A DNA stretch of 23,556 nt from IMG/VR virus record IMGVR_UViG_3300046369_000808, positions 1-23,556 of that record, one strand, 5' to 3'. Shown here one piece after another: positions 6,203 to 13,370 of this stretch. A model generated the notes under the pieces. That model worked only from the letters and a program-made list of their open reading frames with translations, had not been told where the DNA came from and searched no databases. This DNA comes from a virus. The translations under genes and the position numbers were made by a program. The first letter of the stretch is position 1. Every line of letters begins with the position of its first letter.

Positions 6203-7467
6203 TATATTTTCTCCCCTAATTCAAAGCCTCTAAATGTTTTAAACCTTGGGAACCTAAGACTCCAAGTGTCGCTGTCTTGCCCTATAGTAGCCGCATCAGC
6301 TCTTACTTCAACAAGTTGTCCAACAACTTTATCCTGAGCCGCCCAAACGTCTTTACGCATGTCGTCACTAAGACCACTGCCAACATTTACATGGAAGAAC
6401 TTGCCATCATCTTCTCCCTCTACTACAAGAGCACCTAACATACCTTCGTTTTTGCCTGTGCCTTCTTCTAATGATACAACTTTAAGTGTAACTTCAATAA
6501 AAGGTTTGACCTTTAACCAAGCATGTGAACGTTTACATTTGTACCCTTCACTATCAGGCTTAATCATAAGTCCTTCGTAGCCTTCTGCAAGAGCATGTTT
6601 ATTAAGTTTATCAAACTCTGCTTGGCCTTCTTCAGTATCAAAGTCTACACTAAATGCATCAACAACTTTAATTTTGCTATCTTCAATAACAGTATCAAGC
6701 ATACGTTTACGTCTTTCAATTGATGTAATTGGTGTATAACCTGCTTCAAATTCTTCAAGTGTTAGCATATCAAATAGTGCCAAGTATGCGTCTTCAGTGT
6801 TAGCACCTGATTTTCTATGTACTTGCTTCATTAATGTTTGGAAGTCATCTGACATAACTTCACCATCAAAAACTAATCCATTGTACTCAGGCTTACTAAG
6901 TGCATCTTCTATAAGATTAAAGTTAGGAAGTATTTTACCATTACGTGAATATAATGTAGCACTACCTTTTTGCACAATAGCAATAACTCTTACACCATCA
7001 TACTTGTATTCAACTGAACAAGCACCTTTAATTTTCTTAGGGTGTTTAGCACCATCATGTGCCAACATACAACCAAAAATTGGAACTGTGCCTTTTTGCA
7101 CACCATTAACTGTACCAACACTAACACCACAACGTAGGTCTTTTAGCAGTATTCTTCTATACCAGTCGTTCCATTGTTCGTTTGTTGCTAAGTCGCACAA
7201 GTCTATAATGGCATCTCTAGCCGCATGGCCAGTTAATTCTCTCTCATACAAGCCTTCAGCAAGTACATAAAAGTCTGCATTAGTAATGCCTTTACCATCT
7301 GTCTCACTAACAGGAACCTGTTGTACACCAAATGTAACTAAAGGATTAAGTGCCCATTGCAAACCCTGTCTAAAATCTGCTTCAGCAATATGATCAGCAA
7401 CAACACCCTCTTTAAAAAGTCTGCTGTTATCTGTTTCCAGTTTTTGTATTATGTTCCAAGGGTTCAT
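6202..7467 (-). CDS. ATP-dependent DNA ligase
   Basis: This 421-residue protein has the nucleotidyltransferase motifs in order: motif I EYKYDGVR (153-160, K155 is adenylated), Ia SRNG (174-177), III FDGEV (200-204), IV EGLMIK (298-303) and V WLKVKP (317-322). A C-terminal OB-fold follows (about 325-421). It seals 3'-OH/5'-phosphate nicks during replication and repair. Its length lies between T7 ligase and T4 gp30. The N-terminal 150 residues resemble the DNA-binding part of T4-type ligases. Its ATG overlaps the stop of the 122-aa gene as TAATG, placing it second in an operon driven by the early promoter at 7872-7899. Confidence 0.95.
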   Translation of the reverse strand: MNPWNIIQKLETDNSRLFKEGVVADHIAEADFRQGLQWALNPLVTFGVQQVPVSETDGKGITNADFYVLAEGLYERELTGHAARDAIIDLCDLATNEQWNDWYRRILLKDLRCGVSVGTVNGVQKGTVPIFGCMLAHDGAKHPKKIKGACSVEYKYDGVRVIAIVQKGSATLYSRNGKILPNFNLIEDALSKPEYNGLVFDGEVMSDDFQTLMKQVHRKSGANTEDAYLALFDMLTLEEFEAGYTPITSIERRKRMLDTVIEDSKIKVVDAFSVDFDTEEGQAEFDKLNKHALAEGYEGLMIKPDSEGYKCKRSHAWLKVKPFIEVTLKVVSLEEGTGKNEGMLGALVVEGEDDGKFFHVNVGSGLSDDMRKDVWAAQDKVVGQLVEVRADAATIGQDSDTWSLRFPRFKTFRGFELGEKI

Positions 7468-7835
7468 TATACATTCCTCACTAAATTTGAACCTGCATGG
7501 TCCATAATGTTACCATCTTTATCTATAGCAGGACTAGTTGTTGCATGGATTACTTTATCGTAATCTCTAATATCAATGCCTGTTCTTGATAAAATACTGT
7601 TAGCAACTCTTTCTCTCATTAATTTAAGAAAAGGAACATTTACACTTACAGGATATTCAGAACCTTCTGGGTGGTCTACATTCTCTTCATGATTAACCCA
7701 CATGGCTTCTAGACTTGTAAGTTGAATATTGACTGAATTGTCATTGTTTTCATTATAACAAGTAACAGTTGAAATCCAGTAACCATCTACTGAAACAATT
7801 TTGTCCTTGCTTTGGTTTTTTGTGTATATATTCAT
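7467..7835 (-). CDS. 122-aa unknown protein, first gene of the ligase operon
   Basis: This soluble mixed-fold protein shows no recognisable domain. The second half contains PVSVNVPFLKLMRERVANSIL and a polar C-terminus. The start has a good Shine-Dalgarno sequence (GGGAG about 8 nt upstream) and a leader of roughly 30 nt from the sigma70-like promoter at 7872-7899. Because it leads the operon with DNA ligase, it is probably an early protein. Confidence 0.7.
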   Translation of the reverse strand: MNIYTKNQSKDKIVSVDGYWISTVTCYNENNDNSVNIQLTSLEAMWVNHEENVDHPEGSEYPVSVNVPFLKLMRERVANSILSRTGIDIRDYDKVIHATTSPAIDKDGNIMDHAGSNLVRNV

Positions 7836-7871
7836 TAAATTTACTCCCGTTTTTTTATTTAATATACATAT

Positions 7872-7899
7872 AGTATAGCAAAAAACTAGGATTTGTCAA
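7872..7899 (-). promoter_or_regulatory. sigma70-like early promoter of the ligase operon
   Basis: Minus strand TTGACA (7894-7899), a 16-bp spacer and TATACT (7872-7877). It is nearly the same as the promoter at 9652-9679, including GGTTGACAA and TGCTATACTA. It drives the 122-aa gene, the ligase and the genes downstream. The repeat array at 7929-7990 begins about 30 bp upstream of its -35. Confidence 0.85.
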
Positions 7900-7928
7900 C
7901 CTTTTTCTGGCAAAAAGATAAATAGATT

Positions 7929-7990
7929 TGTAACAAGATTGTAACATAAGTGTTACATTAAAGTAACGGTTCACTAAGTGATGAGTTACT
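7929..7990. repeat. six 7-bp units at exact 11-bp spacing (Pho-box-like or operator array)
   Basis: The units are TGTAACA (7929), TGTAACA (7940), TGTTACA (7951), AGTAACG (7962), ACTAAGT (7973) and AGTTACT (7984), each followed by 4 bp. A 7-bp box plus 4-bp spacer is the layout of PhoB (Pho box) sites. Units 2 and 3 also form a perfect inverted repeat (7-bp arms, 4-bp gap), and AGTAAC (7962) and GTTACT (7985) form another, so a dimeric regulator is an alternative. The array lies between the ligase-operon promoter and the 44-aa gene; TATACA at 7996-8001 is a possible -10 for the latter. Confidence 0.6.
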
Positions 7991-8029
7991 GACATTATAC
8001 AATTTTGTTCATACATATAGGAGAATAAA

Positions 8030-8164
8030 ATGGCGAATCCATTAGGAATAGTAGCCAGGTTAACCCACCAAACATTTGGCACGGCATCTGATTACTACAA
8101 TAAATTTGATTTAATGATGAAAAGAGGGACATTAGAATACGCTCTTTATAAATTATCTAGGTAA
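8030..8164 (+). CDS. 44-aa small protein behind the repeat array
   Basis: This plus-strand frame runs from ATG at 8030 to TAA at 8162-8164. AGGAGA 6 nt before the ATG is one of the best Shine-Dalgarno sequences in the window. The product starts MANPLGIVARLTHQTFGTAS and ends LEYALYKLSR. It is helical and basic, with no signal peptide. No family is recognised. It is the only gene downstream of the 11-bp-period array on this strand, so its expression may respond to whatever binds there. Its last 12 bp overlap the convergent exonuclease gene. Confidence 0.7.
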   Translation: MANPLGIVARLTHQTFGTASDYYNKFDLMMKRGTLEYALYKLSR

Positions 8165-8692
8165 TACGTTAAAGTCTTTAAAAAACTGTTGAACGCATAC
8201 TGCTTGCCAGTGTGCGTCAGCCTGAGCATCATGTAAATTTTGCTGTATAGCCTTACGAGGATCTACAGGCATCATCTTAAATAATGTTCTGCAATCGTTT
8301 ACTTGCCAAAAGAACCAATTCATATGATGACCAAAGTCTCTGAATAGGTGTTCTATAATAACCATATCAAATTGGGGACCTTGGCACCAAATTGCTTCAC
8401 ACCCTGTTAGCCAAGCATTAAGTTCTTTCATAAAAGTATCTACAGGCACTCTACCTTCGTCTGTAAAGGCAACATCCTGTATGGCTTGGTCTTGTTTAGC
8501 CCACCACTCTAATGTTTTATCATCAACGAATCTACCTTTATCTGTTTGCTCATCAGCATCTAGTTTCCAATGCTTTCCATCATGAGGTTCATTAGGTGTG
8601 AAAGGATCAAACTTTACCCCACCCACAGATAATATGACACTTTCAGGTAGTGTACCTAAAGTTTCTATATCTATCATTGCATGTGTGGCCAT
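8153..8692 (-). CDS. dexA: DnaQ-fold 3'-5' exonuclease, DexA-like
   Basis: This 179-residue protein has the DEDD exonuclease motifs: MIDIETLGT (6-14, D8 and E10), FDMVIIEHLFRDF (about 108-120) and HDAQADAH (about 154-161). The last fits the DEDDh pattern with H154 and D159. T4 DexA, a single-strand 3'-5' exonuclease, is the closest family I can name; this copy is somewhat shorter. It would act in host-DNA breakdown or repair. It is the third gene of the operon behind the early promoter at 9652-9679, with its ATG overlapping the previous stop as TAATG. Confidence 0.85.
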   Translation of the reverse strand: MATHAMIDIETLGTLPESVILSVGGVKFDPFTPNEPHDGKHWKLDADEQTDKGRFVDDKTLEWWAKQDQAIQDVAFTDEGRVPVDTFMKELNAWLTGCEAIWCQGPQFDMVIIEHLFRDFGHHMNWFFWQVNDCRTLFKMMPVDPRKAIQQNLHDAQADAHWQAVCVQQFFKDFNVLPR

Positions 8693-9039
8693 TATGCACT
8701 CTCCTTTTTATAATTTGCCATTGCTTCTTTTATCATTTTACGATATTCGCCCATTAACTGCCAACCATTTAGATCACCAGTTGTTTGTATATCAAACCCA
8801 TAACCTGACTTTTCAGTTCTACCATTACTATAAGAAACTTGGGTAACTGGACCAAATACTATTTTGTAATACTTCTGCTCGTAGTATTTGCCTCTGCTGT
8901 CACCACTGATCCAGTAAGAATCTTCTTTACCTTTTACTGGTGTCATTTTAGCACCAGTACATCTTTCTATAAATCTTTTTAAACTTTCAGTAGGCTGATA
9001 ATCTGTTGAAAGTACAGTTGTATTTCTTTCCTTAATCAT
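8692..9039 (-). CDS. 115-aa unknown protein
   Basis: This soluble basic protein is probably beta-rich in the middle (YYKIVFGPVTQVSYSNGRTEKSGYGFDI) and helical at the C-terminus (YRKMIKEAMANYKK). No family is recognised. It is joined by TAATG overlaps to the genes on both sides, so it should be made together with the DexA-like exonuclease. Confidence 0.65.
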   Translation of the reverse strand: MIKERNTTVLSTDYQPTESLKRFIERCTGAKMTPVKGKEDSYWISGDSRGKYYEQKYYKIVFGPVTQVSYSNGRTEKSGYGFDIQTTGDLNGWQLMGEYRKMIKEAMANYKKESA

Positions 9040-9617
9040 TATACAGCCTCCGCAATTCTGTTAACCGCAATATCTGTACTGCTAATAATATTAGTAATGT
9101 CAGAAAATCCGTAACTGTCGACCATGTGGTACGTTGTATGCTTTACTATATCGCTAGGGTCCATGACCTCATAGCCGACCTGCGGAACTTCTGCTATTAT
9201 ATCTCCAACACTTAATGAGTGCATGTTTCTGTATTCAATAGTTTTACCATCTCTTACAAATGACTTCATTGTGAAACCACTTACATGACTATCAAACACA
9301 ATGTCTTCCATTGTGTCTTCATCTAAGTATTGTTGATTAAGTATAGCAAATACTTCATTTTTGCTTTTTACAGTATAGTCCATATCGCCATTACTAAGAC
9401 CATTGTATCTGCCATCTACTTCACATACTTTAGTATAATGTGAAAAGTATTCTGTTTTAAAATTTACTTTTCTGCCTTCACCTCTACCATGCATAGTTTC
9501 CATTTTTGCATGATATAGTGGATATTTTTTAGCGGCTCCTGTGTGTCCGCCTTCGTTTGAATTGACGTAATCGTGTATTTCGTCACTTACTTGGATTTGA
9601 TAAACTTCATATAACAT
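9039..9617 (-). CDS. 192-aa unknown protein, first gene of the exonuclease operon
   Basis: This soluble mixed alpha/beta protein contains YRNMHSLSVGDIIAEVPQVGYEVM (about 128-151), which resembles the SLSVGDII segment seen in several phage and plasmid accessory proteins (YodL-type), without known activity. The start has a strong Shine-Dalgarno sequence (TAGGAG) and a leader of about 30 nt from the early promoter at 9652-9679. Confidence 0.7.
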   Translation of the reverse strand: MLYEVYQIQVSDEIHDYVNSNEGGHTGAAKKYPLYHAKMETMHGRGEGRKVNFKTEYFSHYTKVCEVDGRYNGLSNGDMDYTVKSKNEVFAILNQQYLDEDTMEDIVFDSHVSGFTMKSFVRDGKTIEYRNMHSLSVGDIIAEVPQVGYEVMDPSDIVKHTTYHMVDSYGFSDITNIISSTDIAVNRIAEAV

Positions 9618-9651
9618 AAAAACTCCTACCTTTTTATTTAATTACTATACT

Positions 9652-9679
9652 AGTATAGCAGAAAAAGGAGAGTTGTCAA
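9652..9679 (-). promoter_or_regulatory. sigma70-like early promoter of the exonuclease operon
   Basis: Minus strand TTGACA (9674-9679), a 16-bp spacer and TATACT (9652-9657). The flanks GGTTGACAA and TGCTATACTA repeat those of the promoter at 7872-7899. It drives the 192-aa, 115-aa and DexA-like genes. Confidence 0.85.
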
Positions 9680-9708
9680 CCGTTTTTATGTATATTTTTT
9701 TAAGTTTT

Positions 9709-10587
9709 TTATAGTTCTAATTTAAAGTCATCTGGTAATTCTGGTGTTTCGCCTACTGGTGATAGTTGTCCTGCACCCTTTACGCCTTCTTCCCACACCA
9801 TTTTTTCAAAAGGATCTTGTTTTCCTTCTTTTACCTTACCCCAAAATTCTGAAGGAGTGCCCATTTTATCTAAAAACCAAGCAATTTTGTGTGCTGAATT
9901 TACACGAGCATTTTGCATATCTGTATGTCCAAAGTCTTTAGGGTCACTTGGGTTGCCTTCCATATACTTACGATTCTTAAATGTTTCGTCATCATTGTTG
10001 CCTGTGATGTCTGCTCTGTCATGAATAAACTCAAAGTCTACTCTTTCAAAGATATCTAACATGTATGCAATATGACTTAGCCAAGCATCGTTCTGTGCGT
10101 TTTGACTTAGATGTCCCATTAGGATAAACCAGTCTTTAGGTACAATTGGCAATATAGCATAAGGATGTCCATTGTGATTATCCTTAGGGCCTAACAGTTT
10201 AAATTGTCCATTGTACTGATCAATTACTTCGTCCCAGCCTTCTGTAACCATTAAACAGTCATCGTTCCAAAAGAAGAACCAGTCTCCTGTGGCCGCACCT
10301 GCTAATGTATTAACGTATATGTGTAAATTTTCATATCCAAGAGGTTTGAAAATACTTGCCCTTGCTTCTATTCCTACTTCTTTTAGATCTTCTGCAATCT
10401 CTTCTTTAATAAAATCTATAACACTTTGATCATCTTCATCTACACCAAATAATATTTCTAAACGTTCTGGGTGACTTGCTTTGCTTACTAAAGATTTTAA
10501 ACTTTTTCTTAATACTTCCCTACGTCCTCTTGTGGGTAGTAATACTGATATTACTGATTGTTCTGTTTTAGGTTGTTGTTTTGCCAT
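9709..10587 (-). CDS. GT-A fold glycosyltransferase family 2-like protein
   Basis: This 292-residue protein opens with ISVLLPTRGRREVLRKSLKSL (13-33), the nucleotide-sugar-binding strand and helix of GT2 enzymes. ATGDWFFFWNDDCL (about 99-112) has the metal-binding acidic pair. The C-terminal third is acidic and less conserved. Such enzymes move a sugar from a nucleotide-sugar to an acceptor; in phages this may be DNA bases, tail or capsid proteins, or surface glycans. Its first 20 bp overlap the end of the next gene, also a glycosyltransferase, so the two are co-translated. AGAGGT upstream of the ATG is the likely ribosome binding site. Confidence 0.8.
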   Translation of the reverse strand: MAKQQPKTEQSVISVLLPTRGRREVLRKSLKSLVSKASHPERLEILFGVDEDDQSVIDFIKEEIAEDLKEVGIEARASIFKPLGYENLHIYVNTLAGAATGDWFFFWNDDCLMVTEGWDEVIDQYNGQFKLLGPKDNHNGHPYAILPIVPKDWFILMGHLSQNAQNDAWLSHIAYMLDIFERVDFEFIHDRADITGNNDDETFKNRKYMEGNPSDPKDFGHTDMQNARVNSAHKIAWFLDKMGTPSEFWGKVKEGKQDPFEKMVWEEGVKGAGQLSPVGETPELPDDFKLEL

Positions 10588-11500
10588 CTTGACTTACCTC
10601 TTGTTTTCTTGAATGATCGTTTTCGCCTGTAAATAGTTTTCTTATATTTCCGCGGAATGTATAATGACCTACATGGTTAAGTGCTGTACGAGGGTCTAAG
10701 TAGACCGTACCGCCCATGTTTTGCCATGTCCTACAAAACATATAGTCCTCAGATAAGTAACGTCTGCTCTCCGGATCTATGACAGTATCAAATAATGCAT
10801 ACATAAATGGTTCAAACTTTTGATCTACATTAATGTCATTTACATATTTGTATTCAGGATGTTTATCAAACATATCTTGTATTACATCTTTTCTGATACA
10901 CATAAAGCCTGTTCCTGCGTCTTTAAGTTTTACTAAGTTATCTTCTATTTGTACTGATGGTGTCCTGTTACCTTCTTTGTCGGTTACAAAGTCAAAGTTT
11001 ACAACATAGTTTGAACTATGTCCTTCAATTGTTTCTTCTGTTTCTGAATCATCTGCTCTTGCGGCACCAATAATACTATTCCAATTGATTGCTTTCTTAG
11101 GATATGCACCAACAACTATTGGCTTGTCATATGCAACCATTCTTAAAATATCTTCAGGATTAAATTCTATATCAGCATCTATAAAAAATAAATGTGTTGC
11201 TGATGTATTTTCCATAAAGAAACTAGTAAGTGTATTTCTACCTCTAGTTACTAGACTTTCATTTGCTAGTGTACTAACAGTATATTGTATACCGTACTTG
11301 TTAAAGAGTATCGCAAGTCTCATCATACTTCTAAAGTATGGCTCGCCAAGTTGTCCACCGTAACACGGAGTTGCAATAAAAATATGTTTTTGTCTAAGTA
11401 ATCCTAACGGTACTTCTATCTTTTCGTCTAGCAACTTATACATTACATCACTGCTATTTTCTTGCACTTGCTCTTTTGCTTTTGCTTTTTTCTTTGCCAT
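10568..11500 (-). CDS. GT-A fold glycosyltransferase-like protein
   Basis: This 310-residue protein has a lysine-rich N-terminus (MAKKKAKAKEQ), then HIFIATPCYGGQLGEPYFRSM (39-59) and HLFFIDADIEF (103-113), whose DAD is the DxD metal motif. GTGFMCIRKDVIQDM (about 195-210) and EDYMFCRTWQNMGGTVYLDP (about 250-272) match the acceptor half of GT-A enzymes found in marine T4-like phages. Donor and acceptor are unknown. It shares 20 bp with the downstream glycosyltransferase and starts 3 bp after the stop of the Fe/2OG-like gene, forming a three-gene unit. AAGG about 8 nt upstream is the ribosome binding site. Confidence 0.82.
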   Translation of the reverse strand: MAKKKAKAKEQVQENSSDVMYKLLDEKIEVPLGLLRQKHIFIATPCYGGQLGEPYFRSMMRLAILFNKYGIQYTVSTLANESLVTRGRNTLTSFFMENTSATHLFFIDADIEFNPEDILRMVAYDKPIVVGAYPKKAINWNSIIGAARADDSETEETIEGHSSNYVVNFDFVTDKEGNRTPSVQIEDNLVKLKDAGTGFMCIRKDVIQDMFDKHPEYKYVNDINVDQKFEPFMYALFDTVIDPESRRYLSEDYMFCRTWQNMGGTVYLDPRTALNHVGHYTFRGNIRKLFTGENDHSRKQEVSQDGKTTT

Positions 11501-11503
11501 TTT

Positions 11504-12640
11504 TTACCTTGTGTGTCCTAATAATAAATCTGGGTCTTGTTCGTCATTTATATATTCAAATATCTTATCTAAATACTCTTTTTCTTGTTTGTTATTTAAC
11601 AATATTCTTTCGTCAACAAATAAAAGATCGGTATCATTAGCAAATGCTAGTTCAATTAGTTCATCTCTTCTTGTTTTATCATAGGTCATGCCTAATATAC
11701 TTGGTATTATTATACCTTGTATATGTTTGTCCTTAATAAAGTCCTCTAGCATTGGTTCCCAATGACAAAAACTTAATTCCAAGGGATAGTCTACTGGAAC
11801 TATTCCCATATCTTTACAAAACTGTGACATTATCATACTTGTAACAAAGAATGGTGTAGTCTCACAAAATCTGCTATTCATGTCAATGTAGTTTATCCAG
11901 TTTTTACTTGTATCCACACCTGTAAGAGGTTGTCTATATTCTCTATGTAATCTAAAATAACCACCTGGTCTACGTCTACCATAGTTACCGCCTTTAACTA
12001 GTACCCTAGTATCAAAACTCCAACGTGTGATATCAGTATCGTTATTAATATTGCCATGTATGTGACCTTGCTGAAATAACCAAGTTTGTCCTGGTGATGC
12101 ATTACATGGTATACTATGCTTTAAGCACTCTTCTTGTATTTTTTTATAGTCCCATTGCTCTTCGTAGGTACGTTGAGTAATTTCCCTACTGGCTTCCCAA
12201 GGTAAAATTTGCATACTATTAGAGTCCCATGCTTCTGTAATAGGGCTCCATATACTAAACATACCTGGCCCATGTCCATACCATATACCCTGATGGAAGT
12301 TTAATGTTCTTCCGTGTTTTGCTTGATTAGGTATAACTACTCTAACACCAACTACATCTTGTACCATAAAGTCTGCACCGTCTAAACGAGGTCTTGCAAC
12401 ATCGTCCATAAAGTCATCTAGTTTCTTAGCAAACTCTTCGGTCTTACATATACGTTGTATGTCCCACACAAAATCATTAATCTCGTTAGGAGCCATTACT
12501 TCATGTAGTTTTTCTAGTTCTTTTACTTGGGGATATTTTTCTTGTACTGCGTCTATAAAGTACTGTCGCCAATTATATTTCTCATGATCATGATCTATTA
12601 ATTGGTTGTCCCACCTTGGGTCTAATGTGTTTAATTTCAT
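11504..12640 (-). CDS. PhyH-like Fe(II)/2-oxoglutarate enzyme homologue with HxG motif
   Basis: This is a 378-residue protein from the ATG at 12640. The frame stays open upstream into tRNA-Gly, but those codons translate the tRNA, and a TAAATA motif ends 5 nt before this ATG. Residues 80-215 resemble phytanoyl-CoA-dioxygenase-type enzymes. NFHQGIWYG (114-122) aligns with the first iron motif, W131 and NSMQILP (141-147) with the usual W...ngcLqvlP, and QGHIHGN (191-197) with the distal histidine (probably H195). R206, 11 residues on, fits the 2-oxoglutarate-binding arginine. The usual HxD reads HQG (116-118), so the carboxylate ligand is missing. HxG/HxA occurs in Fe/2OG halogenases; inactivity is the simpler alternative. 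The C-terminal 150 residues are a separate, unrecognised domain. It leads the glycosyltransferase unit. Confidence 0.7.
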   Translation of the reverse strand: MKLNTLDPRWDNQLIDHDHEKYNWRQYFIDAVQEKYPQVKELEKLHEVMAPNEINDFVWDIQRICKTEEFAKKLDDFMDDVARPRLDGADFMVQDVVGVRVVIPNQAKHGRTLNFHQGIWYGHGPGMFSIWSPITEAWDSNSMQILPWEASREITQRTYEEQWDYKKIQEECLKHSIPCNASPGQTWLFQQGHIHGNINNDTDITRWSFDTRVLVKGGNYGRRRPGGYFRLHREYRQPLTGVDTSKNWINYIDMNSRFCETTPFFVTSMIMSQFCKDMGIVPVDYPLELSFCHWEPMLEDFIKDKHIQGIIIPSILGMTYDKTRRDELIELAFANDTDLLFVDERILLNNKQEKEYLDKIFEYINDEQDPDLLLGHTR

Positions 12641-12645
12641 ATCTC

Positions 12646-12653
12646 TATTTACA
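12646..12653 (-). promoter_or_regulatory. late-promoter-like octamer, 5 nt before Fe/2OG-like ATG
   Basis: Minus strand TGTAAATA, five bases (GAGAT), then ATG at 12640. One mismatch to TATAAATA. The context AAATAGAGATATG is the same as at the radical-SAM-like gene (19699-19714). Confidence 0.55.
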
Positions 12654-12662
12654 ACCTTAAAG

Positions 12663-12737
12663 TGGAGCGGATGCCGAGAATCGAACTCGGATCTAAACCT
12701 TGGCAAGGTCTCATAATAGCCGTTATACTACATCCGC
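12663..12737 (-). tRNA. tRNA-Gly (GCC)
   Basis: Acceptor stem GCGGATG/CATCCGC is perfect. Anticodon stem AGACC/GGTTT encloses the loop TTGCCAA (anticodon GCC). The T arm has GTTCGATTC. Discriminator T and CCA are encoded. Length is 75 nt. One base separates it from tRNA-Asp. Confidence 0.95.
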
Positions 12738-12738
12738 C

Positions 12739-12815
12739 TGGCGATCCAGAAGAGACTCGAACTCTCAACTTCCGCCGTGACAGGGCGGTGCTCTAACCAA
12801 TTGAACTACTGGACC
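12739..12815 (-). tRNA. tRNA-Asp (GUC)
   Basis: Acceptor stem GGTCCAG/CTGGATC has one G-U pair. Anticodon stem CCGCC/GGCGG encloses the loop CTGTCAC (anticodon GTC). The T arm has GTTCGAGTC. Discriminator G and an encoded CCA are present. Length is 77 nt. Confidence 0.95.
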
Positions 12816-12825
12816 AATTTGTATT

Positions 12826-12854
12826 AGTGTAACAAAGGTTTATTACTTTGTCAA
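12826..12854 (-). promoter_or_regulatory. sigma70-like promoter for the tRNA-Asp/tRNA-Gly pair
   Basis: Minus strand TTGACA (12849-12854), a 17-bp spacer and TACACT (12826-12831), ending 10 bp before tRNA-Asp. The -35 lies 1 bp past the CCA end of tRNA-Ala, so this pair can be transcribed apart from the upstream tRNAs. Confidence 0.7.
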
Positions 12855-12855
12855 G

Positions 12856-12931
12856 TGGTGGAGATGATAGGGATCGAACCTACGACCTACTGGTTGCAAA
12901 CCAGTCGCTCTCCCAACTGAGCTACACCCCC
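12856..12931 (-). tRNA. tRNA-Ala (UGC)
   Basis: Acceptor stem GGGGGTG/CATCTCC has two G-U pairs. Anticodon stem ACTGG/CCAGT encloses the loop TTTGCAA (anticodon TGC). The T arm has GTTCGATCC. Discriminator A and CCA are encoded. Length is 76 nt. Confidence 0.95.
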
Positions 12932-12944
12932 AACCGGAGTGTGA

Positions 12945-13169
12945 TTACTTATTATTTCTATTTAAGTATGCAGTCATTCTATCACCAACTGCTTTTGAGT
13001 TTTTAGCAATGTTGTTGCCAATTGTTTCAGCATTCTTCATAATGTTCTTGCTGATTTCCTCTGCGTTCTTTTGAACGTTTTCACCAACTTTAGTCCAATC
13101 AAACTCAGTATTAACTACCTTTTTGACTGCTTTCTTTTTCGCAGGTGCTTTTGCTTTTGCTTTTGCCAT
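12945..13169 (-). CDS. 74-aa histone-tail-like basic protein between tRNA genes
   Basis: The first 20 residues are an Ala/Lys/Pro-rich tail (MAKAKAKAPAKKKAVKKVV) like a histone H1 or bacterial histone-like tail. Residues 30-65 are a regular amphipathic helix with a repeated asparagine pattern (ENVQKNAEEISKNIMKNAETIGNNIAKN), similar to phasin-like or coiled-coil helices. The start has a perfect AGGAGG Shine-Dalgarno sequence, so high expression is likely. DNA binding or condensation is an inference from composition. It lies between tRNA-Thr and tRNA-Ala on the same strand, behind the late promoter at 13299-13306. Confidence 0.8.
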   Translation of the reverse strand: MAKAKAKAPAKKKAVKKVVNTEFDWTKVGENVQKNAEEISKNIMKNAETIGNNIAKNSKAVGDRMTAYLNRNNK

Positions 13170-13207
13170 AATGGCCTCCTGTTGCTATTGCAACATTATT
13201 AAAGTAA

Positions 13208-13283
13208 TGGTGCTGGTAGTCGGGTTCGAACTGACGACCTACTGATTACAAATCAGTTGCTCTACCAACTGAGCTATACCAGC
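13208..13283 (-). tRNA. tRNA-Thr (UGU)
   Basis: Acceptor stem GCTGGTA/TACCAGC is perfect. Anticodon stem ACTGA/TCAGT encloses the loop TTTGTAA (anticodon TGT). The T arm has GTTCGAACC. Discriminator A and CCA are encoded. Length is 76 nt. Confidence 0.95.
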
Positions 13284-13298
13284 CTTTATTACGACAAG

Positions 13299-13306
13299 TA
13301 TTTATA
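13299..13306 (-). promoter_or_regulatory. perfect T4 late promoter before tRNA-Thr
   Basis: Minus strand TATAAATA, ending 15 bp before tRNA-Thr. It could drive tRNA-Thr, the 74-aa histone-tail-like gene and tRNA-Ala late in infection. Confidence 0.65.
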
Positions 13307-13332
13307 ATTTATAAGAAATAGAAGTCAGAAAA

Positions 13333-13358
13333 AAAGAGCACAATTAATTGTGCTCTTT
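13333..13358 (-). terminator. rho-independent terminator, perfect 26-bp palindrome
   Basis: AAAGAGCACAATT followed by its exact complement forms an uninterrupted inverted repeat. On the minus strand the stem runs into seven Ts, so it ends the 56-aa gene (13371-13541) transcript. On the plus strand only three Ts follow. The next minus-strand promoter lies just beyond, at 13299. Confidence 0.88.
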
Positions 13359-13370
13359 GTTTAATAGAAA

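Noticed and set aside
6797-7270. 157-aa plus-strand open frame inside the ligase gene
   Set aside because: It is antisense to conserved ligase motifs and has no recognisable domain or ribosome binding site; a shadow of codon bias.
7855-8082. 75-aa minus-strand frame across the repeat array
   Set aside because: It covers a promoter, the repeat array and the ribosome binding site of the 44-aa gene; no coding pattern.
12641-12706. Upstream start (12706) for the Fe/2OG-like gene
   Set aside because: The extra codons are the T arm and acceptor of tRNA-Gly read in frame. The ATG at 12640 has a promoter-like motif at the standard 5-nt distance.
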